Source: Butyrivibrio sp. Su6
GTDB lineage: Bacteria; Bacillota; Clostridia; Lachnospirales; Lachnospiraceae
NCBI RefSeq assembly: GCF_900108105.1
Contig: NZ_FNUR01000001.1
Coordinates: forward strand, 124,001-188,000
Direction of reading: 5' to 3'
DNA length: 64,000 bases
Part shown: positions 34,990-43,430 of the stretch, one piece after another
Layout: each line of letters opens with the position of its first letter
Numbering within the stretch: the first letter of the stretch is position 1
Made by a program: the position numbers and the translations under genes
The notes under the pieces: generated by a model
Databases searched by the model: none
Seen by the model: the letters and a program-made list of their open reading frames with translations, nothing else
Told to the model about the DNA's origin: nothing

Positions 34990-36057
34990 ATGAAAGAAAA
35001 CAAAGATTATTATCACGGTGGCGAAATTAAGAGGGATTTACTGATCGATTTTAGTGTAAATACCAATCCGTTTGCGGAAGCGCTGGACTTTACCAGGGAA
35101 GAAATTCGAAAGGCAATCAGCTTGTACCCTGACAGGAAGAGTAATGACCTTTTGATGGCGGTAGCTGAAAAAAATAGTATTTCACCGGATCACATAATTG
35201 TAGGAAATGGAGCGTCTCAGATCATCTCGCTCTTGCCATTTTGCCTTGATATAACAAGTGCACTTATTTTAGAGCCGACTTTCTCCGGATATGAGAGAGC
35301 TTTGCAGGCGAAGGGGACTAGAGTAAGCTACCTCTTTCTTAATGAGGAAGATGACTTTTTGTTTGGCGAGAGCCAGATCAAAGAAATAGAAAGTTTTGCT
35401 AAAACGGCCGGACAAGAGGGGATAAGTGCTGTTTATATCTGCAATCCCAATAATCCTACAGGGAAAACTATAAAAAAAGAGACCTTAAAGGAAGTGCTTG
35501 ATATATGTAATGCTTATGGAGCATTTCTTGTAGTTGACGAGTCTTTTATTGATTTTACGGATGATAAAAGGGATAAGAGCCTCATGAGTTTCATTGGGAA
35601 TCATAAGAATCTTTTTATCATCAGGTCTTTTACCAAAATATATTCTATACCGGGTATCAGGCTTGGATATGGCATGTGCAGTGATGAAAAGATTATTGAA
35701 AAGATGAGGCTGATGCAGCCTGAGTGGAGTATTTCAGGACTTGCTCAGCTTGCGGGATTAAAGCTTTTAGACAGAGATAACAATATACAAAAAGGCCTCA
35801 TGGCCATTAAAAATGAGAGAGAGTATCTTGAAAGGGAGCTTGAAGGGCTTGGAATAAAAGTGTTTCCTTCAGATGTTAATTTCATTTTGATCAAGGTAAA
35901 TAAAGATGGCAGATTGTTTGAGAAACTTTTAAGTGACGGTATTTACCTGCGAAAAAGCGCTAATTTCCCTGGGCTGACAGATGAATATTACAGAATTGCC
36001 ATAAGAGGGCATGAAGACAATAAAAAACTCATAGAGGTCTTAAGAAAACTGATTTGA
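34990..36057 (+). CDS. cobD: Threonine-phosphate decarboxylase-like PLP enzyme
   Basis: CobD makes (R)-1-amino-2-propanol O-2-phosphate, the linker of the B12 nucleotide loop, from L-threonine phosphate. The 355-residue fold-type I enzyme has the HisC/CobD pattern. NPFAEALDFTREEI and SLYPDRKSNDLLMAVAE stand near the start, CNPNNPTGKT contacts the cofactor, and RSFTKIYSIPGIRLGYG contains the PLP lysine, Lys216. Histidinol-phosphate aminotransferase is the close alternative; the surrounding cobT, cobU, cobS and cbiB genes decide for CobD. cobT begins within 11 bases of its stop. Confidence 0.85.
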   Translation: MKENKDYYHGGEIKRDLLIDFSVNTNPFAEALDFTREEIRKAISLYPDRKSNDLLMAVAEKNSISPDHIIVGNGASQIISLLPFCLDITSALILEPTFSGYERALQAKGTRVSYLFLNEEDDFLFGESQIKEIESFAKTAGQEGISAVYICNPNNPTGKTIKKETLKEVLDICNAYGAFLVVDESFIDFTDDKRDKSLMSFIGNHKNLFIIRSFTKIYSIPGIRLGYGMCSDEKIIEKMRLMQPEWSISGLAQLAGLKLLDRDNNIQKGLMAIKNEREYLERELEGLGIKVFPSDVNFILIKVNKDGRLFEKLLSDGIYLRKSANFPGLTDEYYRIAIRGHEDNKKLIEVLRKLI

Positions 36058-36067
36058 GGTGCAAACA

Positions 36068-37165
36068 TTGGATTTGGAATTAGAACTTAAGGAAAAGATA
36101 GCAGAGATAGAGAACGTCTATTCTGATAAAAAGATTGAAGCATCAGAATATATTGATAGCCTTATAAAACCACCAAAAAGTCTTGGAAAGCTGGAAAAGA
36201 TAGCAATTTCCCTTGCTGGTATTACAGGGAAGATCAAAAATAGGCTTGAGAAAAAACGTATAATTGTGCTGTGTGCAGATAATGGCGTTACTTGCGAGGG
36301 CGTTTCTTCGGCTCCTGTTTCTGTAACTGCAAGTCAGGCTGTTAATATGACAAAGGGCATAACAGGTATGTCTTCTATGGCAAGGCACTTTGGCATTGAG
36401 ACGGAGATAGTCGACGTTGGCATTTCAACAGATTATGACTGCAGACAGATTCTTGACAGGAAAATAAGAAAAGGCACTGGAAATATCGCCATAGAACCTG
36501 CTCTTACAAGAGAAGAGGTTTTAAGAGCAATCCTTGTTGGAATGGAGTGTGCTGACAGGGCCGCTTTGGAAAAAGTTGATGCTTTGGGCGTTGGAGAGAT
36601 GGGTATTGGCAATACAACCACAAGCGCGGCGGTTTTAGCTGCTATTTCTGGGGCTATGGCTGAAGACGTAGTAGGAAGAGGCGGCGGACTTACTGATGAT
36701 GCTTTTCAAAAAAAGATAAGTGTTGTTGAAAAAGCTCTAAACAGGTTTTTGAGTAGCGGCTCAGATAAAGGAGATATAATTAATATCCTCTCTGAACTTG
36801 GAGGACTTGATATTGCGGCTATGTGTGGAGTCTTTTTGGGCGCTGCCAAAAACAGGATTCCAGTGGTGATTGATGGTTACATATCTGTAGTTGCAGCCCT
36901 TTGTGCCTGCAAATTAAATGAAAGGGCTTCGGGATATCTTTTTCCATCCCATGAGTCAAAAGAAAAGGGCTATAGAATTGCGATATCAATACTTGATCTG
37001 AAACCCTGGTTTAATCTTGATATGGGCCTTGGAGAGGGAAGCGGTTGTGTTATTGCTTTTCAGATAATGGAAGCAGCCTGTGCATTTGTGTGTAATATGG
37101 CGACTTTTGAAGGCGGTGGTATCTGCGATGATTATCTGGAAGACATCAGAAAACAGGAGAAATAA
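36068..37165 (+). CDS. cobT: Nicotinate-nucleotide-dimethylbenzimidazole phosphoribosyltransferase
   Basis: CobT makes alpha-ribazole 5'-phosphate, or its analogue with another base, for the lower ligand of B12. The protein shows SLGKLEKIAISLAGITG, VLCADNGVTCEGVSSAPVSVT, GVGEMGIGNTTTSAAVL, VGRGGGLTDD and, near the end, LDMGLGEGSG, where the catalytic Glu is expected. It is 365 residues from TTG 36068, which is preferred because GAGGTG lies just upstream; a GTG at 36059 would overlap that site. A dimethylbenzimidazole synthase is not in the window. Confidence 0.93.
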   Translation: MDLELELKEKIAEIENVYSDKKIEASEYIDSLIKPPKSLGKLEKIAISLAGITGKIKNRLEKKRIIVLCADNGVTCEGVSSAPVSVTASQAVNMTKGITGMSSMARHFGIETEIVDVGISTDYDCRQILDRKIRKGTGNIAIEPALTREEVLRAILVGMECADRAALEKVDALGVGEMGIGNTTTSAAVLAAISGAMAEDVVGRGGGLTDDAFQKKISVVEKALNRFLSSGSDKGDIINILSELGGLDIAAMCGVFLGAAKNRIPVVIDGYISVVAALCACKLNERASGYLFPSHESKEKGYRIAISILDLKPWFNLDMGLGEGSGCVIAFQIMEAACAFVCNMATFEGGGICDDYLEDIRKQEK

Positions 37166-37167
37166 GG

Positions 37168-38094
37168 GTGCTTGTACTAATTACGGGTGGCTGCAAAAAT
37201 GGAAAGTCATCAAAGGCTGAAATTAAGGCTTTTGAGCTTTCTGGAGGAGAAAACCTCTACTATCTTGCAACCATGATTGCCTCTGACAATGAGGATAAAG
37301 AGCGCATACAAAAACATATAGACAGCAGGAAAGATATGCCTTTCACCACGATAGAAAAAGGCAGAGATATCGATACTGTTATCGAGAGGATTCCGGAGAA
37401 TGCGACAGTCCTTTTGGACAGTCTCACAGCTCTTTTGTCTAATGAAATGTTCAAAACATCTGATGCCGGAGAGTATATCTTTTGCAAGGATGCTGCAGGG
37501 AAGGTGTTAAAGGATATTGAAGCTTTGAATGAGAGGGTTTCAAATCTTGTCATAGTCAGCGACTATATTCAAAGTGACGCTGCCATGTATGATGAATATA
37601 CGCAGCATTATAGAAATGGGCTTGCATTTCTGGAAGAAAGGCTTTGCAGTTTATCTGATGAAGCTATTGAGATCGCTGCAGGAAAAGAGATGCTTATAAA
37701 GAATAGAACAGTTAATGAAGTAAAAACAGAAAAAAGAAATATTCTTGTTTTAGGTGGTGCTTTTCAGGGAAAAAAAGATTTTGTTATGGAGAGTTTTGAA
37801 ATTTCCCCGGAAGATATATACACCTTTGTGGAGGATGACACAGAGATCCCTTCGGGATACAGATGCTATGAGCATATTGAAAGGTATGTCTATGCCTGTA
37901 TAAAGAAGGGAAAAGAGCCTGTTGACAGTTTTCCTGAAAAATCTGTTATTATAATAGACGATATTTTTTGCGGTGTAGTGCCTATGGATGAGCTTATAAG
38001 GCGCTATCGCGAAGAGGCTGGAAGATTTATGCAAAAAATTGCTGCTCATTCAGATGTTTACAGGGTATTTTGCAAAAGAGGGATAAAGCTATGA
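37168..38094 (+). CDS. cobU: Adenosylcobinamide kinase/guanylyltransferase with a degenerate second CobU domain
   Basis: CobU phosphorylates adenosylcobinamide and activates it with GMP. Residues 1-180 form a complete CobU domain: P-loop GGCKNGKSS (7-15), YYLATMIASDNEDKERIQKH with the His50 expected to carry GMP, and a family-like end. Residues 190-308 look like a second, shortened copy. NILVLGGAFQGKKDF mimics the P-loop but without Ser/Thr after the lysine. There is no counterpart of His50. The end IDDIFCGVVPMDELIRRYREE matches the CobU C-terminal region better than the first copy does. Total length 308 compares with about 180 usually. GTG start; 4-base ATGA overlap with cobS. Confidence 0.87.
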   Translation: MLVLITGGCKNGKSSKAEIKAFELSGGENLYYLATMIASDNEDKERIQKHIDSRKDMPFTTIEKGRDIDTVIERIPENATVLLDSLTALLSNEMFKTSDAGEYIFCKDAAGKVLKDIEALNERVSNLVIVSDYIQSDAAMYDEYTQHYRNGLAFLEERLCSLSDEAIEIAAGKEMLIKNRTVNEVKTEKRNILVLGGAFQGKKDFVMESFEISPEDIYTFVEDDTEIPSGYRCYEHIERYVYACIKKGKEPVDSFPEKSVIIIDDIFCGVVPMDELIRRYREEAGRFMQKIAAHSDVYRVFCKRGIKL

Positions 38095-38870
38095 ATGTTT
38101 TAAAATCTATCGCAATTGCTTTTTCCATGTATTCAAGGATACCTATGCCTGTATTTGAATGGAAGAAAGAAAATATGAAATATAGTATATGCTTTTTTCC
38201 ATTAGTAGGACTTGTTATTTCTTTTGCTGTATCCTTGTTATATTATCTTTTTGAAGTGTATTTTTCGATGGTACCTGATGCTGCCAAAACGATTTTTATT
38301 TTGGCAGTACCAATCATTATTTCCGGAGGAATCCATTTAGACGGATATATGGATACCAGCGATGCACTTAGTTCATACAGGGACAGGGAAAAGAGGCTTG
38401 AAATCCTAAAAGATCCCCATATTGGTGCATTTGCTGTTATACGACTCCTTTTGTACAGCACTGTTTTCTTTGCTACAGTGCTGACAATTATCAGTGTTCA
38501 TGCAGGGGTATATTTGTTATTTGCATGGGGGCTTATTTTTTTCTATTCCCGTATTCTTTCTGCAGTAGCAGTGGTTAGTTTTAAATGTGCTAAAAGTAAT
38601 GGGACTTTGTACACTTTTGCTGAAGGGGCAGAAAAAACAAGGTGTAGAGTCCTGTTGATTATCGAAGCTATAATATGCACTTTTTTTATGATTTATTTTG
38701 GAAAAAATGCTGGAGTATTGGAAACTGTTGCTTCATTATTAGTTTTCATATATTATCATCGTATGGCTGATGACAAATTTGGGGGAATAACAGGAGACCT
38801 TGCAGGTTTCTTTGTCTGCGTTTGTGAATTGATTTCCTCATTTGTCTTTATGCTCTGGCTTTTAATGTAG
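38091..38870 (+). CDS. cobS: Adenosylcobinamide-GDP ribazoletransferase
   Basis: CobS joins adenosylcobinamide-GDP and alpha-ribazole (phosphate) at the membrane, the last assembly step. The 259-residue protein has five to six hydrophobic segments. Its main signature is GGIHLDGYMDTSDALSSYRDREKRLEILKDPHIGAFAV, with the Asp-rich metal site, plus YSRIPMP near the start. The ATG at 38091 overlaps the cobU stop by 4 bases. The frame extends upstream inside cobU, but that start is unlikely. Confidence 0.93.
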   Translation: MNVLKSIAIAFSMYSRIPMPVFEWKKENMKYSICFFPLVGLVISFAVSLLYYLFEVYFSMVPDAAKTIFILAVPIIISGGIHLDGYMDTSDALSSYRDREKRLEILKDPHIGAFAVIRLLLYSTVFFATVLTIISVHAGVYLLFAWGLIFFYSRILSAVAVVSFKCAKSNGTLYTFAEGAEKTRCRVLLIIEAIICTFFMIYFGKNAGVLETVASLLVFIYYHRMADDKFGGITGDLAGFFVCVCELISSFVFMLWLLM

Positions 38871-38919
38871 GGGATTTGTTGTGTTAATGGGGGCTTTTTG
38901 ATGCTTTGAGGAGTTTATT

Positions 38920-39894
38920 GTGGCTTTATTTTACAGGGATTTTTTGGTTTCTTTTTTGATAGGGATTACGCTTGATATGTGTTTTGGGGATCCAAAGTGG
39001 CTCTATCATCCTGTGCAGGCAATTGGTGCTCTTATATCATTTTTGGAAAAGAAACTTCTTAGAGAAGAGGATTCTGATAAGAAAAAAAGAGCAATGGGAG
39101 CACTTTTGGTAATAATAGTTCTTGCTGTTACAGGAATAGTCACAGGGGTCATTGTATTTGTTTCAGTTAAGATAAACCGTGTATTCGGTATCCTGGTGAT
39201 GAGCGTGCTATCATCTTTTACAATTGCAGGAAAAAGCTTAAGAGATGCAGCAATGGATGTTTACAAGCCCCTTGCAGGACTTCCGAAAGATATAGGAAGT
39301 GCAAGAAAAGCTCTTTCAATGATCGTTGGGAGAGATACACAGAGTCTTGACGAAGCGGGGATACTTCGCGCGACAGTTGAAACTGTTTCCGAGAACACCA
39401 ATGACGGAGTAATATGTCCGATGTTTTATCTTATTATTGGCGGGCCTGTACTTGCTTTTTTATATAAGGCAGTCAGTACAATGGATTCTATGATCGGATA
39501 TAAGAATGACAGATACAGATGTTTTGGCACTGTTGCAGCAAGACTGGATGATATTCTTGCTTTCATTCCTGCAAGAATAAGTGCTATATATATGATCTTT
39601 TCAGCTCTGATATTAGGTTTCGATCCTTTTGGAGCTTTTAGGATATGGCGAAGGGACAGATATAATCATGAAAGTCCCAATTCAGCCCAGTGCGAGAGTG
39701 CATGCGCAGGAGCCCTTGGCCTTAGGCTAGCAGGTCCTGCTTCATATTTTGGCAAGATTAAGGATAAACCTTTTATCGGTGATGATATAAAAATGATAGA
39801 TAAAGAAGATATATTAAGAAGTATCAACTTAATGCATGTCACAGAAGCGTTGTTTGCACTTGTTTGTCTTTTTATCTATCTGGGAATCAGATGA
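38920..39894 (+). CDS. cbiB: Adenosylcobinamide-phosphate synthase
   Basis: CbiB attaches aminopropanol phosphate, made by CobD, to adenosylcobyric acid. The 324-residue membrane protein has four to five hydrophobic segments. Family signatures are LDMCFGDPKWLYHPVQAIG near the N-terminus, SMIVGRDTQSLDEAGILRATVETVSENTNDGVICPMFY, and ESPNSAQCESACAGALGLRL. It starts at a GTG with GAGGAG six bases upstream. Its presence shows that the operon can also handle cobyric acid, not only cobinamide. Confidence 0.94.
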   Translation: MALFYRDFLVSFLIGITLDMCFGDPKWLYHPVQAIGALISFLEKKLLREEDSDKKKRAMGALLVIIVLAVTGIVTGVIVFVSVKINRVFGILVMSVLSSFTIAGKSLRDAAMDVYKPLAGLPKDIGSARKALSMIVGRDTQSLDEAGILRATVETVSENTNDGVICPMFYLIIGGPVLAFLYKAVSTMDSMIGYKNDRYRCFGTVAARLDDILAFIPARISAIYMIFSALILGFDPFGAFRIWRRDRYNHESPNSAQCESACAGALGLRLAGPASYFGKIKDKPFIGDDIKMIDKEDILRSINLMHVTEALFALVCLFIYLGIR

Positions 39895-39918
39895 TATTTA
39901 ACAGGAGTTTTTATTCAG

Positions 39919-40701
39919 ATGGTTTTATTTTTTGACATTGATGGCACTTTGTGGGATTACAACAACAACATAAGGGAAAAGACAAGACTTGCGATTAAAA
40001 CAGCCAGGGAGAATGGACATAAGTGCTTTATAAACACAGGAAGGGCAAGAGGTTTTGTCACAAATAAGGAACTCTTATCTATAGGTTTTGACGGAATAGT
40101 CTCTGCCTGTGGGACCATGATTGAATATAATGGTGAAGTTATTTTTAATAGGATAATTCCGAAGGATGATGCAATAAGAACAGTAGAAACTGTCAGGAAA
40201 TATGGATTTCGTCCTATTTTGGAAGGTCCCCAATACCTGTACATGGACAAATCTGACTTTGCCGGCGATATGTATGGCGAAAAGGTCATGCAGGAGATGG
40301 GGGAACATTTAAGAGGAATCGAGGAAAACTGGGGTAACTGGGAAATGAATAAGCTCTCGTGTGCGACAGATGTTTCCAAAGAGGAAAGAAATGCCTGCTA
40401 CAAAGAGATGCTTGATCTCTATAGCTATATTATTCACAGTGATACTGTAGTTGAGATGGTTCCCAAGGGCTTTGATAAAGGCACGGGAATTAAGAAAGTC
40501 TGTGAGCTTTTAGGAGAGGATATTAAAAACACCTTTTCTTTTGGCGACAGCATAAACGATAAAGAAATGCTTATAGCAGCGGGAATGGGCGTGGCAATGG
40601 GTGGCACCTATCATGATCTGTCAGATTATGCGGACTATATTACTTTGCCTCTTGATGAAGATGGTATTTATCATGCCATGAAGCATTTTGAACTCATCTA
40701 A
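39919..40701 (+). CDS. HAD-superfamily phosphatase (Cof-like, type IIB)
   Basis: The 260-residue protein has HAD motif I FFDIDGTL (nucleophile Asp6, general acid Asp8) and motif II in FINTGRARG. A large cap domain in the middle follows, then motif III/IV KGTGIKKVCELLG and FSFGDSINDKEML. Such enzymes dephosphorylate sugar phosphates, nucleotides or cofactors. It is last in the B12 salvage operon, 24 bases after cbiB, and no alpha-ribazole phosphatase (CobC) is present in the operon. It may fill that step, but this is inferred from position only. Confidence 0.88.
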   Translation: MVLFFDIDGTLWDYNNNIREKTRLAIKTARENGHKCFINTGRARGFVTNKELLSIGFDGIVSACGTMIEYNGEVIFNRIIPKDDAIRTVETVRKYGFRPILEGPQYLYMDKSDFAGDMYGEKVMQEMGEHLRGIEENWGNWEMNKLSCATDVSKEERNACYKEMLDLYSYIIHSDTVVEMVPKGFDKGTGIKKVCELLGEDIKNTFSFGDSINDKEMLIAAGMGVAMGGTYHDLSDYADYITLPLDEDGIYHAMKHFELI

Positions 40702-40735
40702 AGTTTGCTATTTTAGAGCAAATCGTTTATTATAT

Positions 40736-40749
40736 TGAGGATATCCTCA
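40736..40749. repeat. 14-base perfect palindrome in the glmS leader
   Basis: TGAGGATATCCTCA is fully self-complementary and lies 19-32 bases before the glmS ATG, just after a TATTAT-like -10. It could be an operator. There is no loop, so hairpin formation is not favoured. Confidence 0.6.
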
Positions 40750-40767
40750 TAAGAAAGGGAAAAAAGT

Positions 40768-42636
40768 ATGTGCGGAATAGTAGGATTTATCGGAAAGCAT
40801 CAGGCAGCACCTATATTGCTTGAAGGACTTTCAAAACTGGAGTATAGAGGTTACGATTCAGCAGGAATCGCTGTTCGTGATGGAAATAATAAGGCAGAGG
40901 TTGTTAAGGCAGTAGGAAGACTTAAAAATCTCGAAGAGAAGACAGATAACGGAATGAGCGTTGTTGGATGTTGCGGTATAGGACACACCAGATGGGCAAC
41001 ACACGGTGGCCCTTCACAGATCAATGCGCATCCTCATGTATCGGGCAACTGCACCGGATCTGCTTCCGGAACTGTAGAATCTGAAGTTGTAGGTGTTCAC
41101 AACGGTATCATCGAAAACTATCAGGAATTAAAAGAAAAGCTTTTAAAGAATGGTTATGAGTTTTATAGTGACACAGATACTGAGGTTGCTATCAAGCTCG
41201 TTGATTATTACTACAAAAAATATAAAGTTGGACCTATAGATGCTCTTGCTAAGACTATGGTGAGAGTTCGTGGTTCTTACGCTTTGGAAGTAATGTTCGC
41301 TGATTATCCTGATGAGATTTACGTTGCCAGAAAAGACAGCCCAATGATCATCGGAATTGCAGGTGATGAGACATTTGTTGCATCAGACGTTCCTGCAATC
41401 CTTAATCACACAAAGAATGTTTACTATATTGGCAACAATGAGATGGCAAGACTTCTTCCTGGAAAGGCAGAGTTCTACGACCTTAATGGCGATCTTATTG
41501 AAAAAGAGCTCGTAGAGATCAAGTTCTCAGCTGAAGCTGCTGAGAGAGGCGGCTTTGAGCATTTCATGATGAAGGAGATCCATGAGCAGCCAACAGCTAT
41601 AAAGAATACAATAAATTCACTTGTAACTAACGGAAAAGTTGACCTTTCCAAGTTTGAAATGGATGAAGAGGCAATAAAATCTATCTCAGCAATTACAATT
41701 GTTGCCTGCGGAAGTGCATGGCACGTTGGAATGGCAGCTCAGTACGTAATAGAAGATATTGCAGGTATACCAGTAAGAGTTGAGCTTGCATCTGAGTTTA
41801 GATACAGAGGACCTCTTCTTACAGATAATCATCTTGTTGTGGTTATCTCACAGTCTGGTGAGACAGCAGATACTTTAGCTGCTCTTCGTGAGGCTAAGGA
41901 AAGAGGCGTTAAGACACTTGCTATCGTTAATGTAGTAGGTTCTTCAATTGCAAGAGAAGCTGATTATGTAATTTATACTGTAGCAGGTCCTGAAATTTCA
42001 GTTGCTACTACTAAGGCATATAGCTGTCAGCTTGTTGTTACATACTTACTTGCGCTTGAATTTGCAGCTGTACGTGGAAAAATCGAAAAAGATATTTATG
42101 ATAAATACCTTGCAGAAATTTCAAGAATACCTGAATGCATTCAGAAGATTCTTGATGACAAGGAAAGACTTCAGTGGTTTGCAGCTAAGATTGCTAACTC
42201 AAAAGACATCTTCTTTATCGGAAGAGGTATCGATTATGCAATCGGACTTGAGGGCAGCCTTAAGATGAAGGAAATTTCCTACATTCACTCAGAGGCTTAT
42301 GCTGCAGGTGAGCTTAAGCATGGTACTATCAGTCTTATTGAGGATGGTACTTTGGTAATTGGCCTTCTTTGCCAGGATAATCTCTATGAGAAGACAATTT
42401 CCAACATGGTAGAGTGTAAGAGCAGAGGCGCTTACCTTATGGGACTTGCACCATATGGAAGATATGAGATCGAGGATACAGCAGATTTCGTTACTTATGT
42501 TCCTAAGATGGATAAGCATTTTGTTGGATCACTTGAAGTTGTTCCACTTCAGCTTTTAGGTTATTACGTATCAGTTGCAAGAGGTCTTGATGTTGATAAG
42601 CCAAGAAACCTTGCTAAGTCTGTTACAGTAGAATAA
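40768..42636 (+). CDS. glmS: Glutamine-fructose-6-phosphate aminotransferase (isomerising)
   Basis: GlmS makes glucosamine 6-phosphate from fructose 6-phosphate and glutamine, feeding cell-wall synthesis. The 622-residue protein begins MCGIVGFIG, with Cys2 (after Met removal Cys1) as the glutaminase nucleophile. GHTRWATHGGPS and DTDTEVA follow, then two SIS domains with ACGSAWHVG, SQSGETADTLAAL and the C-terminal DKPRNLAKSVTVE. A small insertion near residues 95-108 (NCTGSASGTVESE) makes it slightly long. The 66-base upstream gap has no room for a glmS ribozyme. Two terminators downstream face the convergent gene. Confidence 0.97.
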   Translation: MCGIVGFIGKHQAAPILLEGLSKLEYRGYDSAGIAVRDGNNKAEVVKAVGRLKNLEEKTDNGMSVVGCCGIGHTRWATHGGPSQINAHPHVSGNCTGSASGTVESEVVGVHNGIIENYQELKEKLLKNGYEFYSDTDTEVAIKLVDYYYKKYKVGPIDALAKTMVRVRGSYALEVMFADYPDEIYVARKDSPMIIGIAGDETFVASDVPAILNHTKNVYYIGNNEMARLLPGKAEFYDLNGDLIEKELVEIKFSAEAAERGGFEHFMMKEIHEQPTAIKNTINSLVTNGKVDLSKFEMDEEAIKSISAITIVACGSAWHVGMAAQYVIEDIAGIPVRVELASEFRYRGPLLTDNHLVVVISQSGETADTLAALREAKERGVKTLAIVNVVGSSIAREADYVIYTVAGPEISVATTKAYSCQLVVTYLLALEFAAVRGKIEKDIYDKYLAEISRIPECIQKILDDKERLQWFAAKIANSKDIFFIGRGIDYAIGLEGSLKMKEISYIHSEAYAAGELKHGTISLIEDGTLVIGLLCQDNLYEKTISNMVECKSRGAYLMGLAPYGRYEIEDTADFVTYVPKMDKHFVGSLEVVPLQLLGYYVSVARGLDVDKPRNLAKSVTVE

Positions 42637-42641
42637 GAATA

Positions 42642-42680
42642 AAAAAGCAGGAACTGAAATTTTAATCAGTTCCTGTTTTG
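42642..42680 (+). terminator. Intrinsic terminator after glmS
   Basis: CAGGAACTGA (42648-42657) and TCAGTTCCTG (42666-42675) pair perfectly over 10 bp around an 8-base loop, followed by TTTT. Confidence 0.9.
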
Positions 42681-42696
42681 CATATAGGTGAGGAAT

Positions 42697-42735
42697 AAAA
42701 ACGCTGCCAGATTTAAAACCTGACAGCGTTTCTTT
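42697..42735 (-). terminator. Terminator of the convergent minus-strand gene
   Basis: On the minus strand AAACGCTGTCAG pairs with CTGGCAGCGTTT (one mismatch) around a short A/T loop, followed by TTA-rich sequence. It lies just past the stop of the gene at 42738 and faces the glmS terminator. Confidence 0.75.
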
Positions 42736-42737
42736 TA

Positions 42738-43310
42738 TCAATCGATGTTTTCGTGGTACTTGTCATATATCTCTGTGAGATAAGTCTTTACGATCTGGAT
42801 GTTTGCCATCTTACGAAGTCCTGCATTTCCCATCATTACAGATATTTCATCTGCAAGAAGAAGCATGTTGTAAATAGCAAGCTTAAATTCATCTCTTGTA
42901 AGTTCATCTATGTTAATGCTCATAAGAGTTGAGCCAAGCTTCATTGTAATGTTCTCATCGGCGATTCCTGTAGCCATTTTATGTGTGTCAGGATCGAAGC
43001 TTACATAGAGAATAAGATTTTCTTTTTCGTGTTTTTTAAGTGATTCAGGAGTCTGGTGTGAAGTCTCCAGCCATTCATAAAGATCAGCCTCATCAGGATT
43101 CATAAGATATTTTGTGAGGTCTTCTTTATGCTTTTCTACATACTGCATATATTTGCTGGCGTTAGGGCCTGTATAAGCGAGTTCAACCTTAACTCCGTTA
43201 TCTGTTTTAACTAATCTGCACTTTGTTGCAACTTCTTTGATCTTTAAAGTTGTATCAGTGTTGCTGACAATTTTAAATGTGCCAGTTTCAACTTCCTGTT
43301 TAAATTCCAT
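42738..43310 (-). CDS. Hypothetical cytosolic protein, 190 residues
   Basis: I do not recognise a family. The protein has no signal peptide or membrane helix, is acidic, and begins MEFKQEVETGTFKIVSNTDTT. It has an N-terminal beta-rich half and a mainly helical C-terminal half (LTRDEFKLAIYNMLLLADEIS and NIQIVKTYLTEIYDKYH). AGGAG lies 7-9 bases before the ATG, and a divergent extended -10 promoter and a downstream terminator support a real, single-gene unit. It is one of only three minus-strand genes in the window, standing alone between glmS and ftsK. Confidence 0.8.
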   Translation of the reverse strand: MEFKQEVETGTFKIVSNTDTTLKIKEVATKCRLVKTDNGVKVELAYTGPNASKYMQYVEKHKEDLTKYLMNPDEADLYEWLETSHQTPESLKKHEKENLILYVSFDPDTHKMATGIADENITMKLGSTLMSINIDELTRDEFKLAIYNMLLLADEISVMMGNAGLRKMANIQIVKTYLTEIYDKYHENID

Positions 43311-43329
43311 TTTTTTCTCCTATTCATTA

Positions 43330-43344
43330 TTGAATGCGTTTCAA
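43330..43344. repeat. Small inverted repeat in the leader of the minus-strand gene
   Basis: TTGAATGCGTTTCAA has TTGAA/TTCAA arms around a 5-base centre. It lies between the minus-strand -10 (43366-43371) and the gene start at 43310, a typical operator place. It resembles a LacI/CcpA-family site but has one base fewer than the cre consensus. Confidence 0.4.
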
Positions 43345-43365
43345 ATGCATATTAAATCAGTTGTT

Positions 43366-43374
43366 AGTATAGCA
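43366..43374 (-). promoter_or_regulatory. Extended -10 of the minus-strand gene
   Basis: On the minus strand TG-C-TATACT reads from 43374 to 43366, giving a leader of about 48 bases. No good -35 is visible. Confidence 0.55.
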
Positions 43375-43389
43375 TAAACCTGCTAAAAA

Positions 43390-43398
43390 TGATATACT
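43390..43398 (+). promoter_or_regulatory. Extended -10 of ftsK
   Basis: TG-A-TATACT at 43390-43398 lies 33 bases before the ftsK ATG. No strong -35 is seen at 17 bases. It is divergent from the promoter of the minus-strand gene. Confidence 0.55.
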
Positions 43399-43430
43399 AT
43401 TAAGAGTTTTGTATGGAATAAGGGGATCAT

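Noticed and set aside
40702..40767. glmS ribozyme
   Set aside because: The leader is far too short and lacks the conserved core.
43330..43344. Catabolite-responsive (cre) element
   Set aside because: The spacing is one base short of the cre consensus, so only an inverted repeat is reported.
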